A stretch of DNA of 64,000 nucleotides from Ensifer sp. IC3342 (GTDB taxonomy: Bacteria; Pseudomonadota; Alphaproteobacteria; Rhizobiales; Rhizobiaceae): the NCBI RefSeq assembly GCF_020193655.1, contig NZ_JADYVE010000002.1, forward strand, positions 186,001 to 250,000. Reading direction: 5' to 3'. Position 1 is the stretch's first letter, and every line of letters begins with the position of its first letter. The position numbers and the translations under genes are program-made. Below are positions 27,298 to 35,877 of the stretch, piece after piece. The notes under the pieces are model-generated. The model made no database searches. It saw nothing but the letters and a program-made list of their open reading frames with translations, and had not been told where the DNA came from.

Positions 27298-28452
27298 ATG
27301 AGTGAACTTTTGATCGTGGGCGGCGGTGTCATGGGGCTGTGGGCCGCCGTGATGGCTGGCCGTGCCGGTATCGCCACCTGCCTTGTCGAGCGCAGCAGCA
27401 CAGGCGCGGGCGCGAGCGGGGGCCTGCTCGGTGCGCTGATGCCACATATGCCCGACCGATGGAACGCGAAGAAACAATTCCAGTTCGATGCGCTGGTCGC
27501 GCTCGAAGACGAGATCGCCGACCTGCAGCGAGTGGCCGGACTATCGGCCGATTATCGCCGCTGCAGCCGGATCATGCCGCTCGGCAAACCGCATCTGAGG
27601 GATATCGCCCTCGGTCATGAGCAGGATGCGGCGCGGCACTGGATTTCCGGCGAACGCCGGTTCCATTGGCATGTTCGGGACGTGGATGCCGGCTGCGACT
27701 GGCCGGCGGCGGACGCGGCGCCCTTCGGCATTGTTCACGACACGCTCGCTGCGAGAGTGGCGCCGCGGCGCCTGGTGCAGGTGCTCAAGACTGCGCTTGC
27801 GCAATTCCCCCATGTCCGCATCGAAGAAGGCGTCGAGGTTGCGGCGCTCGATCCTAAACGTGGACGGCTCTCACTCTCGGACCGAAGGGCGGTGTCCTTC
27901 GGACATTGCATCCTCTCCGCCGGCGTCGAAAGCTTTGGCTGGATCGATCGCCTCGCGCATGCGGCGCAGGCGCCGAGCGGCAGTGCGGTCAAGGGGCAGG
28001 CAGCGCTGCTTAGCGCCGATGTCGATCCAGCCTCGCCAATCATCTTCACCGATGGGCTCTACATCGTCGCGCACGAAGATGGTCACGTGGCGATCGGCAG
28101 CACCAGCGAGAACCGGTTCGACGAGCCGTATTCTACGGATGATCAACTGGATGCGCTGATCCGGCGAGCCGAAGCTATGGTGCCCGCGTTGCGCGGCGCG
28201 CAGGTCATCGAGCGTTGGGCCGGGCTGCGCCCGAAGGCGACCGGGCGCGAGCCGATCGTCGGCCGCCATCCCGATCACGACAATCTGTCCGTACTGACCG
28301 GCGGCTTCAAAGTGAGTTTCGGCATGGCACACGCCCTGGCGCGCTTCGTGATCGACGACATCATTGGGCGATCGACCATCGAACTTCCCGAGTCTTTTGC
28401 GTGCGCACACCACATCGCGGCGCTACGGCAGCAAGGTCCGCACCCTGCCTGA
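27298..28452 (+). CDS. FAD-dependent oxidoreductase (DAO family; MnmC2-like candidate)
   Basis: This flavin oxidoreductase has 384 residues with an N-terminal FAD-binding motif LLIVGGGVMGLWAAVMAGRAG and a D-amino-acid-oxidase-like body ending with GLRPKATGREPIVGRHP and LTGGFKVSFGMAHALA. E. coli MnmC fuses MnmD to a DAO-type domain that removes the carboxymethyl group from cmnm5U. Here MnmD and a DAO protein are neighbours in opposite orientation, so this gene is a candidate for the missing half. A general amine or amino-acid oxidase is equally possible on sequence alone. Confidence 0.8.
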   Translation: MSELLIVGGGVMGLWAAVMAGRAGIATCLVERSSTGAGASGGLLGALMPHMPDRWNAKKQFQFDALVALEDEIADLQRVAGLSADYRRCSRIMPLGKPHLRDIALGHEQDAARHWISGERRFHWHVRDVDAGCDWPAADAAPFGIVHDTLAARVAPRRLVQVLKTALAQFPHVRIEEGVEVAALDPKRGRLSLSDRRAVSFGHCILSAGVESFGWIDRLAHAAQAPSGSAVKGQAALLSADVDPASPIIFTDGLYIVAHEDGHVAIGSTSENRFDEPYSTDDQLDALIRRAEAMVPALRGAQVIERWAGLRPKATGREPIVGRHPDHDNLSVLTGGFKVSFGMAHALARFVIDDIIGRSTIELPESFACAHHIAALRQQGPHPA

Positions 28453-28456
28453 GGGC

Positions 28457-29512
28457 TTAGCCCATTGCCCGCCGTATGGTTTTTGACAGAACTGACAGGA
28501 AGGCTGGGCGGGAGGATGCCACGAGCTTCCAGGAAAGCACCGACGTCGCCAGTTGCCGCGGAAGCAGCCCGACTGCAAGGAACCAAACCGCCTCCACGGC
28601 ACGCCTACGGATAGAGTAATTCATGGCAAGGCTTGCGGTTGCACCGGCTGCTGCCAAGCGCAGCCGCGAGTCACTTCTGACAGGGTGCCGAGTCTCCTCG
28701 ATGCACAGAGATGCAAGCCGCTCTTCGAGGTGGGTCGGGTCGCGCAGGGCGATCCCCGGCTGCAGTCGTGATCCGGCGGCCGCAGCCTCAGCGGAAAGAG
28801 CCTCAAGGCGGCGGAAGTCATGTTGCACGCGCCAGCGGGCCCGTTCGGCCAGCTTTTCGGCAAACAGCGAATGATTGGAGCCGTGCATGCGGTATGCCCC
28901 GAGGCAATCGTCGGTGGCCTGGACTTGTCCATGAAGGGGCGCCACAGTTGCGAGATAGCCATCGGCTCCTTGCCGGAATTTCCCTTCTGGCATCGGCATC
29001 ACCGCTTCCAGGGCCGAACGGGCGAAGGCAAGGCCGCTCGTGACTGTCGTCTGATAACGACCGCGGTGAAACAGCTTCGGCGTCACGTCGCCTGTATCGA
29101 AGGGCTGCTCCGGTGGCGGGAAGATGTCCATTACCTTTTCCCGTTGATCGACGAGATGGAGCCTGAACTGAAACTGTGCGGTTGAGGCGTCCCATGCTTG
29201 GACGACCTCGGATACGGCGGTCGGGTAGAGATAGTCATCGGCGTCCAGAAAGAACACGATGTCGCCAGCGCTTGCGGCGAAGCCGGTGTTGAAGGCGGCC
29301 GCATGTCCGCCGTTTGCCGGCCGTAGGCAGGCGCGGATCCTGTCGCCGTATGATCGAATGATGTCTGGCGATCCATCGGACGAGGCATCGTCGACGACGA
29401 TAACCTCGGTATCAGGGTGATCTTGAGCCAAGGCGCTGTCGATACAACGCCTGAGAAAGCGTGAGTAGTTATAGTTGGTGATGATGATTGATACAGAAGT
29501 TTGGTCCAGCAA
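28457..29512 (-). CDS. Family 2 glycosyltransferase
   Basis: This inverting GT-A glycosyltransferase transfers a sugar to an unknown acceptor. The 351-residue protein starts with the GT2 core SIIITNYNYSRFLRRCIDSAL, VVDDASSDGS and the DxD motif FFLDADDYLYP. The C-terminal ~60 residues are moderately hydrophobic (AVEAVWFLAVGLLPRQLA), which may anchor it to the membrane. It is isolated; no polysaccharide cluster surrounds it. It is convergent with the FAD oxidoreductase, 4 bp apart. Confidence 0.87.
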   Translation of the reverse strand: MLDQTSVSIIITNYNYSRFLRRCIDSALAQDHPDTEVIVVDDASSDGSPDIIRSYGDRIRACLRPANGGHAAAFNTGFAASAGDIVFFLDADDYLYPTAVSEVVQAWDASTAQFQFRLHLVDQREKVMDIFPPPEQPFDTGDVTPKLFHRGRYQTTVTSGLAFARSALEAVMPMPEGKFRQGADGYLATVAPLHGQVQATDDCLGAYRMHGSNHSLFAEKLAERARWRVQHDFRRLEALSAEAAAAGSRLQPGIALRDPTHLEERLASLCIEETRHPVRSDSRLRLAAAGATASLAMNYSIRRRAVEAVWFLAVGLLPRQLATSVLSWKLVASSRPAFLSVLSKTIRRAMG

Positions 29513-29989
29513 AGCCTGCCCTCGCTCTGATCCCCGCCTTTTTCGCTTCGATTACTCATGCTGAGTGTAAGCGGCTGGTCACCGGCATCTCGCCTGGAGA
29601 CTACAAGGCATTCGCCCGCCAAGCAGGCGGCCGGTACCAACCTCTAAAGGAAACCGCGGGTAGATTTCCTCCAGCGCGGTGGTGCTCAAAACGGCAGGTG
29701 CTGCCTTGCACCATTGCGCAATTTTCCACGCTTCAAGGGAAGCGCCGCGGCGTAGTAACTGCACTTAATGTGTTGACAATAGGGCCTTGCCGGATCGGCG
29801 CGGGATGTCGATGGCCCCCGGTAGGGTTTCGACGCCGCGAGTTTCAATCGGCCATCTTGCTGTGCATGACACGCCTCCGTCGCTTCTGGACGATCGATTC
29901 ATGGACCCGTTCCAAGCCGCTAACTTCGTCAATCTGTCACGCAAATCACCTAATAGGGCGGCCGTCCATGGACTTCCGGAGCTTGCGCC
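29513..29989. other. Intergenic region upstream of the purine-degradation operon
   Basis: This 477-bp gap separates the divergent glycosyltransferase and DUF1045 genes. Frames are open across parts of it but show no recognisable protein, start site or codon pattern. A TTGACA at 29773-29778 has no good -10 partner. It presumably holds the promoter of DUF1045-puuE-uraD-allA-hiuH. Confidence 0.45.
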
Positions 29990-30790
29990 ATGCGTTACGC
30001 CATTTGTTTCACCCCGCCTATGGGGGACCCGCTGTCGGCTGTGGCCGCCAGCTGGCTCGGGCGGAATGTCTATTCGGATGAGCCGACGGAACTGCCTTCG
30101 GTTGCCGGGTTAAGCGTATCGGAGATCGCCTTCCATACGGCAGCACCCCGCCGCTTCGGCTTTCATGCCATGATCATGGCGCCGTTCTGCCTCAACCCGG
30201 CGACGGATGAAGCCGAGCTGCTGAAGGCGCTGATGCATTTCGCCAGCGCCGAAACGCCCTTCGAAATCGCGCGGATGGAGGTTGCACGGTTCAGCCAGTG
30301 CTGGGGGCTGGTGCCGCAGGTTCCGAGCCACGAAATGCACCTGCTCGCCGCCCGCGTCGTGCAGGCATTCGACAGGTTTCGCGCGCCGATAAGCGAGGAC
30401 GAAATCGAACGGTGCGATCCGGACCGGCTGACTGCACCGCAATTCAGCAACCTTCATCGTTGGGGTGATCCCTATGTGATGGACGAGTATCGCTTTCACA
30501 TGAAGCTGACGGGCGCTCTGAATGCGGAAACCGCCCGGCGCATGGAGGCGCCCCTCAGGGTACTCTTCGAGCCGCATTTGGAAAGGCCGCTTTCGATCGG
30601 CAGCCTTGCCCTGTTCGTCGAGCAGGATCCGGGCGCGCCGATGCGGGTCCATTCTCAGCATCCGCTCGGCAAGATCTCCGCCCGTCTGCGCGACGGCACG
30701 GCGAAACGGCCAGCCGCCGAAAATCTGGCCGAAGGTCGCGCCGCCAGACCCATTCCCTTCATCATGGCCTCTTTGCTCGCGGGCGCTTAG
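29990..30790 (+). CDS. DUF1045 protein (2H phosphoesterase-like) in the ureide operon
   Basis: The 266-residue protein matches DUF1045 (start RYAICFTPPMGDPLSAVAASWLGR; two repeats centred on RRFGFHAMIMAPF and YRFHMKLTGAL). The family resembles 2H phosphoesterases and is best known from phosphonate operons. In active 2H enzymes each motif is H-x-T/S; here the third positions are Met and Lys, so catalysis is doubtful. It leads the operon with puuE 81 bp downstream, suggesting a role linked to ureide metabolism rather than phosphonates. Confidence 0.78.
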   Translation: MRYAICFTPPMGDPLSAVAASWLGRNVYSDEPTELPSVAGLSVSEIAFHTAAPRRFGFHAMIMAPFCLNPATDEAELLKALMHFASAETPFEIARMEVARFSQCWGLVPQVPSHEMHLLAARVVQAFDRFRAPISEDEIERCDPDRLTAPQFSNLHRWGDPYVMDEYRFHMKLTGALNAETARRMEAPLRVLFEPHLERPLSIGSLALFVEQDPGAPMRVHSQHPLGKISARLRDGTAKRPAAENLAEGRAARPIPFIMASLLAGA

Positions 30791-30871
30791 CCGCCCGTCG
30801 CAAGCGTTCAAATTCATCTCGACAATCCGGTTCGCGGTGCTACCGTTTCCGGAAAATCGAAGGGTGATTTG

Positions 30872-31801
30872 ATGGCTGAGACTTCTTATCTGCGCGATCT
30901 CGTAGGCTATGGGCGCATGCCGCCGCAGGTGCGCTGGCCGGGTGATGCGCATATCGCGGTGCAGTTCGTCCTGAACTATGAGGAGGGGAGCGAAAGCTGC
31001 ATTCTCGATGGCGATCCGGCGTCAGAGTGCCTGTTGTCGGAGATCGTCGGCGCGCAGCCCTGGCCGGGCCAGCGCAATCTCAACATGGAATCGATCTATG
31101 AATATGGCGCTCGTGCCGGCTTCTGGCGGCTGTGGCGCATGTTCACGAGCCGCGACGTCACGCTCACGGTCTATGGTGTTACCCTTGCGATGGCGCGCAA
31201 CCCGGAAGCTGTCGCGGCGATGAAGGAGGCAGGCTGGGAAATCGCCAGCCACGGATTGCGCTGGCTCGAATACAGGGATTTCCCGGAAGCGGTGGAACGC
31301 CAGCATATCCGCGAGGTCGTCCGTCTCCATACGGAACTGACCGGCGAGCGGCCGCTCGGGATCTATCAGGGCAAGCCCTCGGTCAACACGCTGAGACTCG
31401 TGCTGGAAGAGGGCGGTTTTCTCTACTCCTGCGATTCCTATGCGGACGAGCTTCCCTACTGGGTTCCTGGATTGACCGTCGACAGGCCGCATCTCATCAT
31501 TCCCTACACGCTCGATGCCAACGATATGCGCTTTGCGACCAATCAAGGGTTCAATTCCGGCGACCAGTTCTTCACCTACCTCAAAGATACGTTCGACGTG
31601 CTCTATGCGGAGGGCAAGGAAGGCAGCCCGAAGATGATGAACATCGGCCTGCATTGCCGCCTCGTCGGCCGCCCCGGCCGCGCAGCTGCGCTCGCCCGCT
31701 TCGTCGATTACGTGTTGTCCCACGACAAGGTCTGGATACCGCGCCGCATCGACATTGCGCGCCATTGGTACGATCATCACAAGCCGGAAGGTGTGCGCTG
31801 A
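30872..31801 (+). CDS. puuE: Allantoinase PuuE (polysaccharide-deacetylase-like)
   Basis: It hydrolyses allantoin to allantoate. The 309-residue protein is the cofactor-free NodB-like type of allantoinase, not the amidohydrolase type: NYEEGSESCILDGD, ASHGLRWLEYRDF (motif H), PWIGIYQGKPSVNT-like region and LHCRLVGRPGRAAAL. The ATG at 30872 has AGGGTG upstream. Its stop codon overlaps the uraD start (TGATG), so the two are translationally coupled. Neighbours supply the preceding and following steps. Confidence 0.93.
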   Translation: MAETSYLRDLVGYGRMPPQVRWPGDAHIAVQFVLNYEEGSESCILDGDPASECLLSEIVGAQPWPGQRNLNMESIYEYGARAGFWRLWRMFTSRDVTLTVYGVTLAMARNPEAVAAMKEAGWEIASHGLRWLEYRDFPEAVERQHIREVVRLHTELTGERPLGIYQGKPSVNTLRLVLEEGGFLYSCDSYADELPYWVPGLTVDRPHLIIPYTLDANDMRFATNQGFNSGDQFFTYLKDTFDVLYAEGKEGSPKMMNIGLHCRLVGRPGRAAALARFVDYVLSHDKVWIPRRIDIARHWYDHHKPEGVR

Positions 31802-32304
31802 TGTCTGAGAGGGAGGCTTTCGTCAGTCGCTTCGGCGGTGTCTTCGAGCATTCGCCATGGGTGGCGGAGCGCGCCTACGACCGCGCCGCTTCTGCCGGGC
31901 TAACCGCTGGCAGCGTCCATTCGGCGCTCTGCAACGCGTTTCGTGCGGCTTCGCCCGCCGAACGCCTCGCCGTTCTCAAAGCCCATCCGGATCTTGCCGG
32001 CAAGCTTGCGATCGCCGGCAAGCTGACCGCCGACTCCCGAGCAGAGCAGGCCTCCGCCGGACTGGACCGCCTTTCGCCCGAGGAACATCAGCGGTTCACT
32101 GCGCTTAACAAGGCTTATATGAATAAATTCGGCTTCCCCTTCATCATTGCAGTCAGGGGGCTGACGAAGGACGACATTCTCGCTGCCTTCGAAACGCGGA
32201 TTGACAATTCAAAGGAAGAAGAATTTGAAACCGCCTGCGCGCAGGTGGAGCAGATCGCCCGGCTGCGGCTCAGATCCATGCTCCCCGGAGACGAAAATGC
32301 GTGA
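31801..32304 (+). CDS. uraD: OHCU decarboxylase
   Basis: It decarboxylates 2-oxo-4-hydroxy-4-carboxy-5-ureidoimidazoline to (S)-allantoin. The 167-residue protein has the family signatures FEHSPWVAERAY (active-site region), LKAHPDLAGKLA and FPFIIAVRGLTKDDI. It starts on the last base of puuE and is followed 69 bp later by allA. With PuuD and HiuH it forms the urate-to-allantoin route. Confidence 0.93.
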   Translation: MSEREAFVSRFGGVFEHSPWVAERAYDRAASAGLTAGSVHSALCNAFRAASPAERLAVLKAHPDLAGKLAIAGKLTADSRAEQASAGLDRLSPEEHQRFTALNKAYMNKFGFPFIIAVRGLTKDDILAAFETRIDNSKEEEFETACAQVEQIARLRLRSMLPGDENA

Positions 32305-32373
32305 AAGTGCCGCCTCTGACTTATCCGCCTCGGCATTTTGCCGCGTGCACGCGTGCTGTGGAGCCGAAGCCTG

Positions 32374-32871
32374 ATGTCGAGCTTGCTTTCGATCGAGGCC
32401 CTGACGAAGGAGGCTTTCGCCCCGTTCGGCAGCGTCATCGAAGCGGACCCGGCATCGATGCGCTACATCAATGGCGGCAACACCGAACGGTTTCACGCGC
32501 TTGCGCGCACCGATGTAACGGGCGAGGGCGCCGGCGTCATCATCAACATCTTTCGCGGGCAGCCGCGCGCGTTCCCCTATGCCGTGACGATGATGGAGCG
32601 CCATCCGCTCGGCAGCCAGAGTTTTTCGCCGCTCGATGATCGGCCGTGGCTCGCAGTGGTGGCCGAGAATGAAGGCGGGCGCCCGGGCAGGCCCCGGGTA
32701 TTCCTGGCGAGCGGGCGGCAGGGGGTCAATTATGGCCGCAACGTCTGGCATCATCCGCTGATGGCGGTCGAAGTGACGAGCGATTTTATCGTCGTCGACC
32801 GCGAAGGGCCGGGCAACAATCTGGAAGAGTTTTTCTACGACGAGCCCTTCGTCATCCCCGTTCCCTTCTGA
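32374..32871 (+). CDS. allA: Ureidoglycolate lyase
   Basis: It splits ureidoglycolate into glyoxylate and urea. The 165-residue protein matches AllA ([70 protein letters not shown]). Its substrate would come from allantoate through allantoicase or an amidohydrolase, neither of which is encoded in the window. It lies 13 bp before hiuH. Confidence 0.93.
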   Translation: MSSLLSIEALTKEAFAPFGSVIEADPASMRYINGGNTERFHALARTDVTGEGAGVIINIFRGQPRAFPYAVTMMERHPLGSQSFSPLDDRPWLAVVAENEGGRPGRPRVFLASGRQGVNYGRNVWHHPLMAVEVTSDFIVVDREGPGNNLEEFFYDEPFVIPVPF

Positions 32872-32884
32872 AGGAAATGAAGCG

Positions 32885-33247
32885 ATGAGCAAGACCGGGC
32901 GACTTACGACCCATGTCCTTGATACCGCGCTCGGCAAACCGGCTGAGGGCTTGAGGATCGATCTCTATTGGCTGGAGGGTGACGAGCGGCAATTGATCCG
33001 CACTGTCCACACGAACAGCGACGGGCGCGTCGACGGACCGATGGTCGAAGGCGTGGCCTTCATGGCGGGCAATTACGAACTGGTGTTCCACGCCGGAGAC
33101 TATCTCCGGGCAACCGGCGTCGTCCTTCCGAAGCTGGCCTTCCTCGACCTGATCCCCTTGCGTTTCGGGATTGCCGATCCCGGAAGCCACTATCACGTGC
33201 CGCTGCTGCTTTCGCCTTACGGCTATTCCACCTATCGCGGAAGCTGA
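32885..33247 (+). CDS. hiuH: 5-hydroxyisourate hydrolase (transthyretin-like)
   Basis: It hydrolyses 5-hydroxyisourate, the PuuD product, to OHCU. The 120-residue protein has the diagnostic N-terminal [12 protein letters not shown] with the catalytic His, and the C-terminal tetrapeptide YRGS. There is no signal peptide, so it is cytosolic. Its last 16 bp overlap the 3' end of the convergent lldD-like gene. Confidence 0.95.
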   Translation: MSKTGRLTTHVLDTALGKPAEGLRIDLYWLEGDERQLIRTVHTNSDGRVDGPMVEGVAFMAGNYELVFHAGDYLRATGVVLPKLAFLDLIPLRFGIADPGSHYHVPLLLSPYGYSTYRGS

Positions 33248-34386
33248 TCGTGCTCCGCGAGAATGTCGCGGCCCACGTCGGTGATGTTGCGCTTGCCGCA
33301 TAGAGCCATGGTGATGTCCATCTCCTTGCGGATGATGTCGAGCGCGAGTGTCACGCCCTCCTTGCCCATGGCGCCGAGGCCGTAGAGGAAGGGGCGGCCG
33401 ATAAACGTCCCTTGCGCGCCGAGGGCGATGGCCTTCAAGACATCCTGACCCGAGCGGATGCCGCCATCGATGTGGACTTCGATCTGGTGCCCGACGGCAT
33501 CGATGATGCGCGGCAGCATGCTGATCGACGACGGTGCGCCGTCGAGCTGACGGCCGCCGTGGTTCGAGACGACGATCGCGTCGGCCCCGGTCTTGGCCGC
33601 CATTTTCGCGTCCTCGGGATCGAGGATTCCCTTAAGGATCAGCGGACCGCCCCAGCGGTCCTTGATCCATTCGACGTCCTTCCAGGAAAGTTGCGGATCG
33701 AACTGCTCGTTGGTCCAGGCACCCAGCGAGGAAAGATCGGTGACACTTTTGGCGTGGCCGACGATGTTGCGGAAGGTGCGCCGGTTGGTGCCGAGCATCT
33801 TCATGCACCAGCGCGGCCGCGTCGCCATCTGCCAGAGGTGCTTCGGCGTCATGCGCGGCGGCGCGGAAAGGCCGTTGCGCAGGTCCTTGTGGCGCTGGCC
33901 CAGGATCTGCAGATCGAGTGTCAGCACCAGCGCCGAGCATTTGGCGGCCTTTGCGCGGTCGATCAGGTCCAGCACGAATTCGCGCTCGCGCATCACGTAG
34001 AGTTGGAACCAGAAGGGCTTGGTTGTCACCGAGGCGACATCCTCAATGGAGCAGATGCTCATGGTCGAAAGCGTGAACGGGATGCCATAGGCTTCCGCTG
34101 CCTGTGCGGCCAGCATCTCGCCGTCGGCGTGCTGCATGCCGGTGAGGCCCGTTGGCGCAAGGGCGACCGGCATCGACACCTTCTGGCCGATCATCGTCGT
34201 TTCCAGCGAGCGGTTGGTCATGTCGACCAGAACCCGCTGACGCAGCTTGATCTTCGAAAAATCCTCCTCGTTGGCGCGATAGGTCCCCTCCGTCCAGGCG
34301 CCGCTGTCGGCATAGTCGAAGAAGAGCTTCGGGACACGCCGCTTGGCGAGCGCCTTGAGATCGCGGATTTCGAGGATTTGCGTCAT
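33232..34386 (-). CDS. FMN-dependent alpha-hydroxy-acid dehydrogenase (LldD-like)
   Basis: This FMN enzyme oxidises an (S)-2-hydroxy acid such as L-lactate or glycolate. The 384-residue protein has [51 protein letters not shown] (catalytic His-Gly-Gly-Arg) and [21 protein letters not shown] FMN phosphate binding. L-lactate dehydrogenase is the default call. Being inside a purine island that ends in glyoxylate, a glycolate/glyoxylate-related role is possible but unproven. The ATG at 34386 is taken because the family starts near QILEIRDLK. Confidence 0.85.
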   Translation of the reverse strand: MTQILEIRDLKALAKRRVPKLFFDYADSGAWTEGTYRANEEDFSKIKLRQRVLVDMTNRSLETTMIGQKVSMPVALAPTGLTGMQHADGEMLAAQAAEAYGIPFTLSTMSICSIEDVASVTTKPFWFQLYVMREREFVLDLIDRAKAAKCSALVLTLDLQILGQRHKDLRNGLSAPPRMTPKHLWQMATRPRWCMKMLGTNRRTFRNIVGHAKSVTDLSSLGAWTNEQFDPQLSWKDVEWIKDRWGGPLILKGILDPEDAKMAAKTGADAIVVSNHGGRQLDGAPSSISMLPRIIDAVGHQIEVHIDGGIRSGQDVLKAIALGAQGTFIGRPFLYGLGAMGKEGVTLALDIIRKEMDITMALCGKRNITDVGRDILAEHDQLPR

Positions 34387-34414
34387 GGGAACGGCCTTCA
34401 TCGATGAATGACGA

Positions 34415-34482
34415 CTGCATGTTTCCGGTAAAACCATGCAGCAACTCAAAGTGCTACAGCGACGTTTTGCGCGGCGCTGTAG
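34415..34482 (+). repeat. RIME-like repeat, shortened copy 4
   Basis: CTGCATG..CATGCAG, the linker CAACTCAAAGTGCTACAGCG and GCGCGGCGCTGTAG are kept, but parts of both palindromes are shortened. It lies directly upstream of the lldD-like gene, between it and guaD. Confidence 0.7.
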
Positions 34483-34529
34483 GGGCCATTATCACGATTT
34501 AAGGAGGCGCGTAATAGCTCTCGGGAGAA

Positions 34530-34552
34530 AGAGGTCAAAAAAATTGACCTCT
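34530..34552 (-). terminator. Hairpin after guaD
   Basis: Perfect 9-base arms AGAGGTCAA and TTGACCTCT enclose an all-A loop on the + strand. It lies immediately downstream of the guaD stop on the - strand and is followed there by TTTCTC. A terminator for puuD-guaD is likely. Confidence 0.6.
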
Positions 34553-34560
34553 CTTTCGAT

Positions 34561-35877
34561 TCAGTCGGTACGGAGCGAAGATTTGGCCGGGCGGCCGGCC
34601 ACATAGGTCTCCACGATTGCCCGATCGTCCCCCATTGTCTGCAGCAGGAAGAGCTCATCGGCCAGCGAATTGACCACTTCGGCACGCAGCGCCATGGCCG
34701 GCGTCGCCGCCATGTTCAGGACGATGAGATCCGCGTCGGTGCCTGGCTCCAGCGTGCCGATGCGATCGACGAGCGACAACGCCTCGGCATTGCCGCGGGT
34801 CATCAGGTAGAAGCTGTCGAAAGGGTTCAGCCGCTCGCCCTGCAATTGCAGGATCTTGTAGGCCTCGTCGAGCGTCTTCAGCATTGAGTAGCTGGTGCCG
34901 CCGCCGATATCGGAGGCGACTGAGACGCGCACCGGCTTCTGCCGGCGCGTCAACGCACGCAACGGGAAAAGTCCGGAGCCGAGGAAGAGGTTCGAGGTCG
35001 GGCAGAAGACCGCGACGGAGCCGCTCTCGCTCATGGCATCGGCCTCGCGATCGGAAAGATGGATGCAATGGCCGAAGAGGCTCTTCGGCCCAAGCAGGCC
35101 GTAGAGGGCATAGACGTCGGTGTAGTCCTTCGCTTCCGGATAGAGTTCGCAGGTGAAGGTGATCTCGTCACGGTTTTCGGACAGATGCGTCTGCACGTGC
35201 AGATCGGGGAATTCGCCGACGAGCGATTTCGCGACCTCCATCTGTTCCGGCGTCGAGGTGATGGCGAAACGCGGCGTGATGGCGACGTGGTTGCGGCCCT
35301 TGCCGTGCCAGTCTGCGATAACCGCCCGCGTTTCGTCATAGCTCATCTGAGGAGTGTCGAGCAGGCCTTGTGGGGCGTTCCGATCCATCATCACCTTGCC
35401 GGCGACCATGCACATGTCGCGCTTCAGGCTTTCGGCGAAGAAGGCGTCGGCGGAGGTCTTGTGGACCGAGCAATAGGCAGTCGCGGTCGTCGTCCCATGG
35501 CGGATCATCTCGTCGAAGAAATGAGTGGCGATGCGTTCGGCATGCGCCGATTCGACGAACCGGCATTCCTCCGGGAACGTGTAGGTGTTCAGCCATTCGA
35601 GCAGGTTGGCGGCATAGGAAGCCATCACCTGCATCTGCGGGAAATGAAGATGCGTGTCGATGAAGCCGGGCAGGATCAGATGTGGGCGATGATCGATCTC
35701 CGTGACGCCCTCCGCCGCTGCGGCTTTGACGACCCCGTACGGGCCGGCCGCTTTAATCACGCCGTCCCTGATGAGCAGCGCGCCATCGCTTTCATAGGAA
35801 TAGGCGGCGCTGTCGTCGATGGCTTGCGGGGCGCGGCTGAAGCTCAGCAGGCGGCCGCGAATGAGGGTGGATGTCAT
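34561..35877 (-). CDS. guaD: Guanine deaminase
   Basis: It deaminates guanine to xanthine, feeding xanthine dehydrogenase. The 438-residue amidohydrolase has the metal-binding DTHLHFPQ motif, the family-typical YPEECRF-like FPEECRFVESAHAE, HLSENRDEI and ASDIGGGTSYSML. It overlaps the 3' end of puuD by four bases (ATGA), so the two are co-translated. The product and PuuD's substrate are two steps apart in one pathway, with XdhAB between. Confidence 0.94.
   Translation of the reverse strand: MTSTLIRGRLLSFSRAPQAIDDSAAYSYESDGALLIRDGVIKAAGPYGVVKAAAAEGVTEIDHRPHLILPGFIDTHLHFPQMQVMASYAANLLEWLNTYTFPEECRFVESAHAERIATHFFDEMIRHGTTTATAYCSVHKTSADAFFAESLKRDMCMVAGKVMMDRNAPQGLLDTPQMSYDETRAVIADWHGKGRNHVAITPRFAITSTPEQMEVAKSLVGEFPDLHVQTHLSENRDEITFTCELYPEAKDYTDVYALYGLLGPKSLFGHCIHLSDREADAMSESGSVAVFCPTSNLFLGSGLFPLRALTRRQKPVRVSVASDIGGGTSYSMLKTLDEAYKILQLQGERLNPFDSFYLMTRGNAEALSLVDRIGTLEPGTDADLIVLNMAATPAMALRAEVVNSLADELFLLQTMGDDRAIVETYVAGRPAKSSLRTD

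Noticed and set aside
29488..30081. 197-codon + strand frame across the gap before DUF1045
   Set aside because: It overlaps the glycosyltransferase start and the DUF1045 coding region in another frame and has no recognisable motif.
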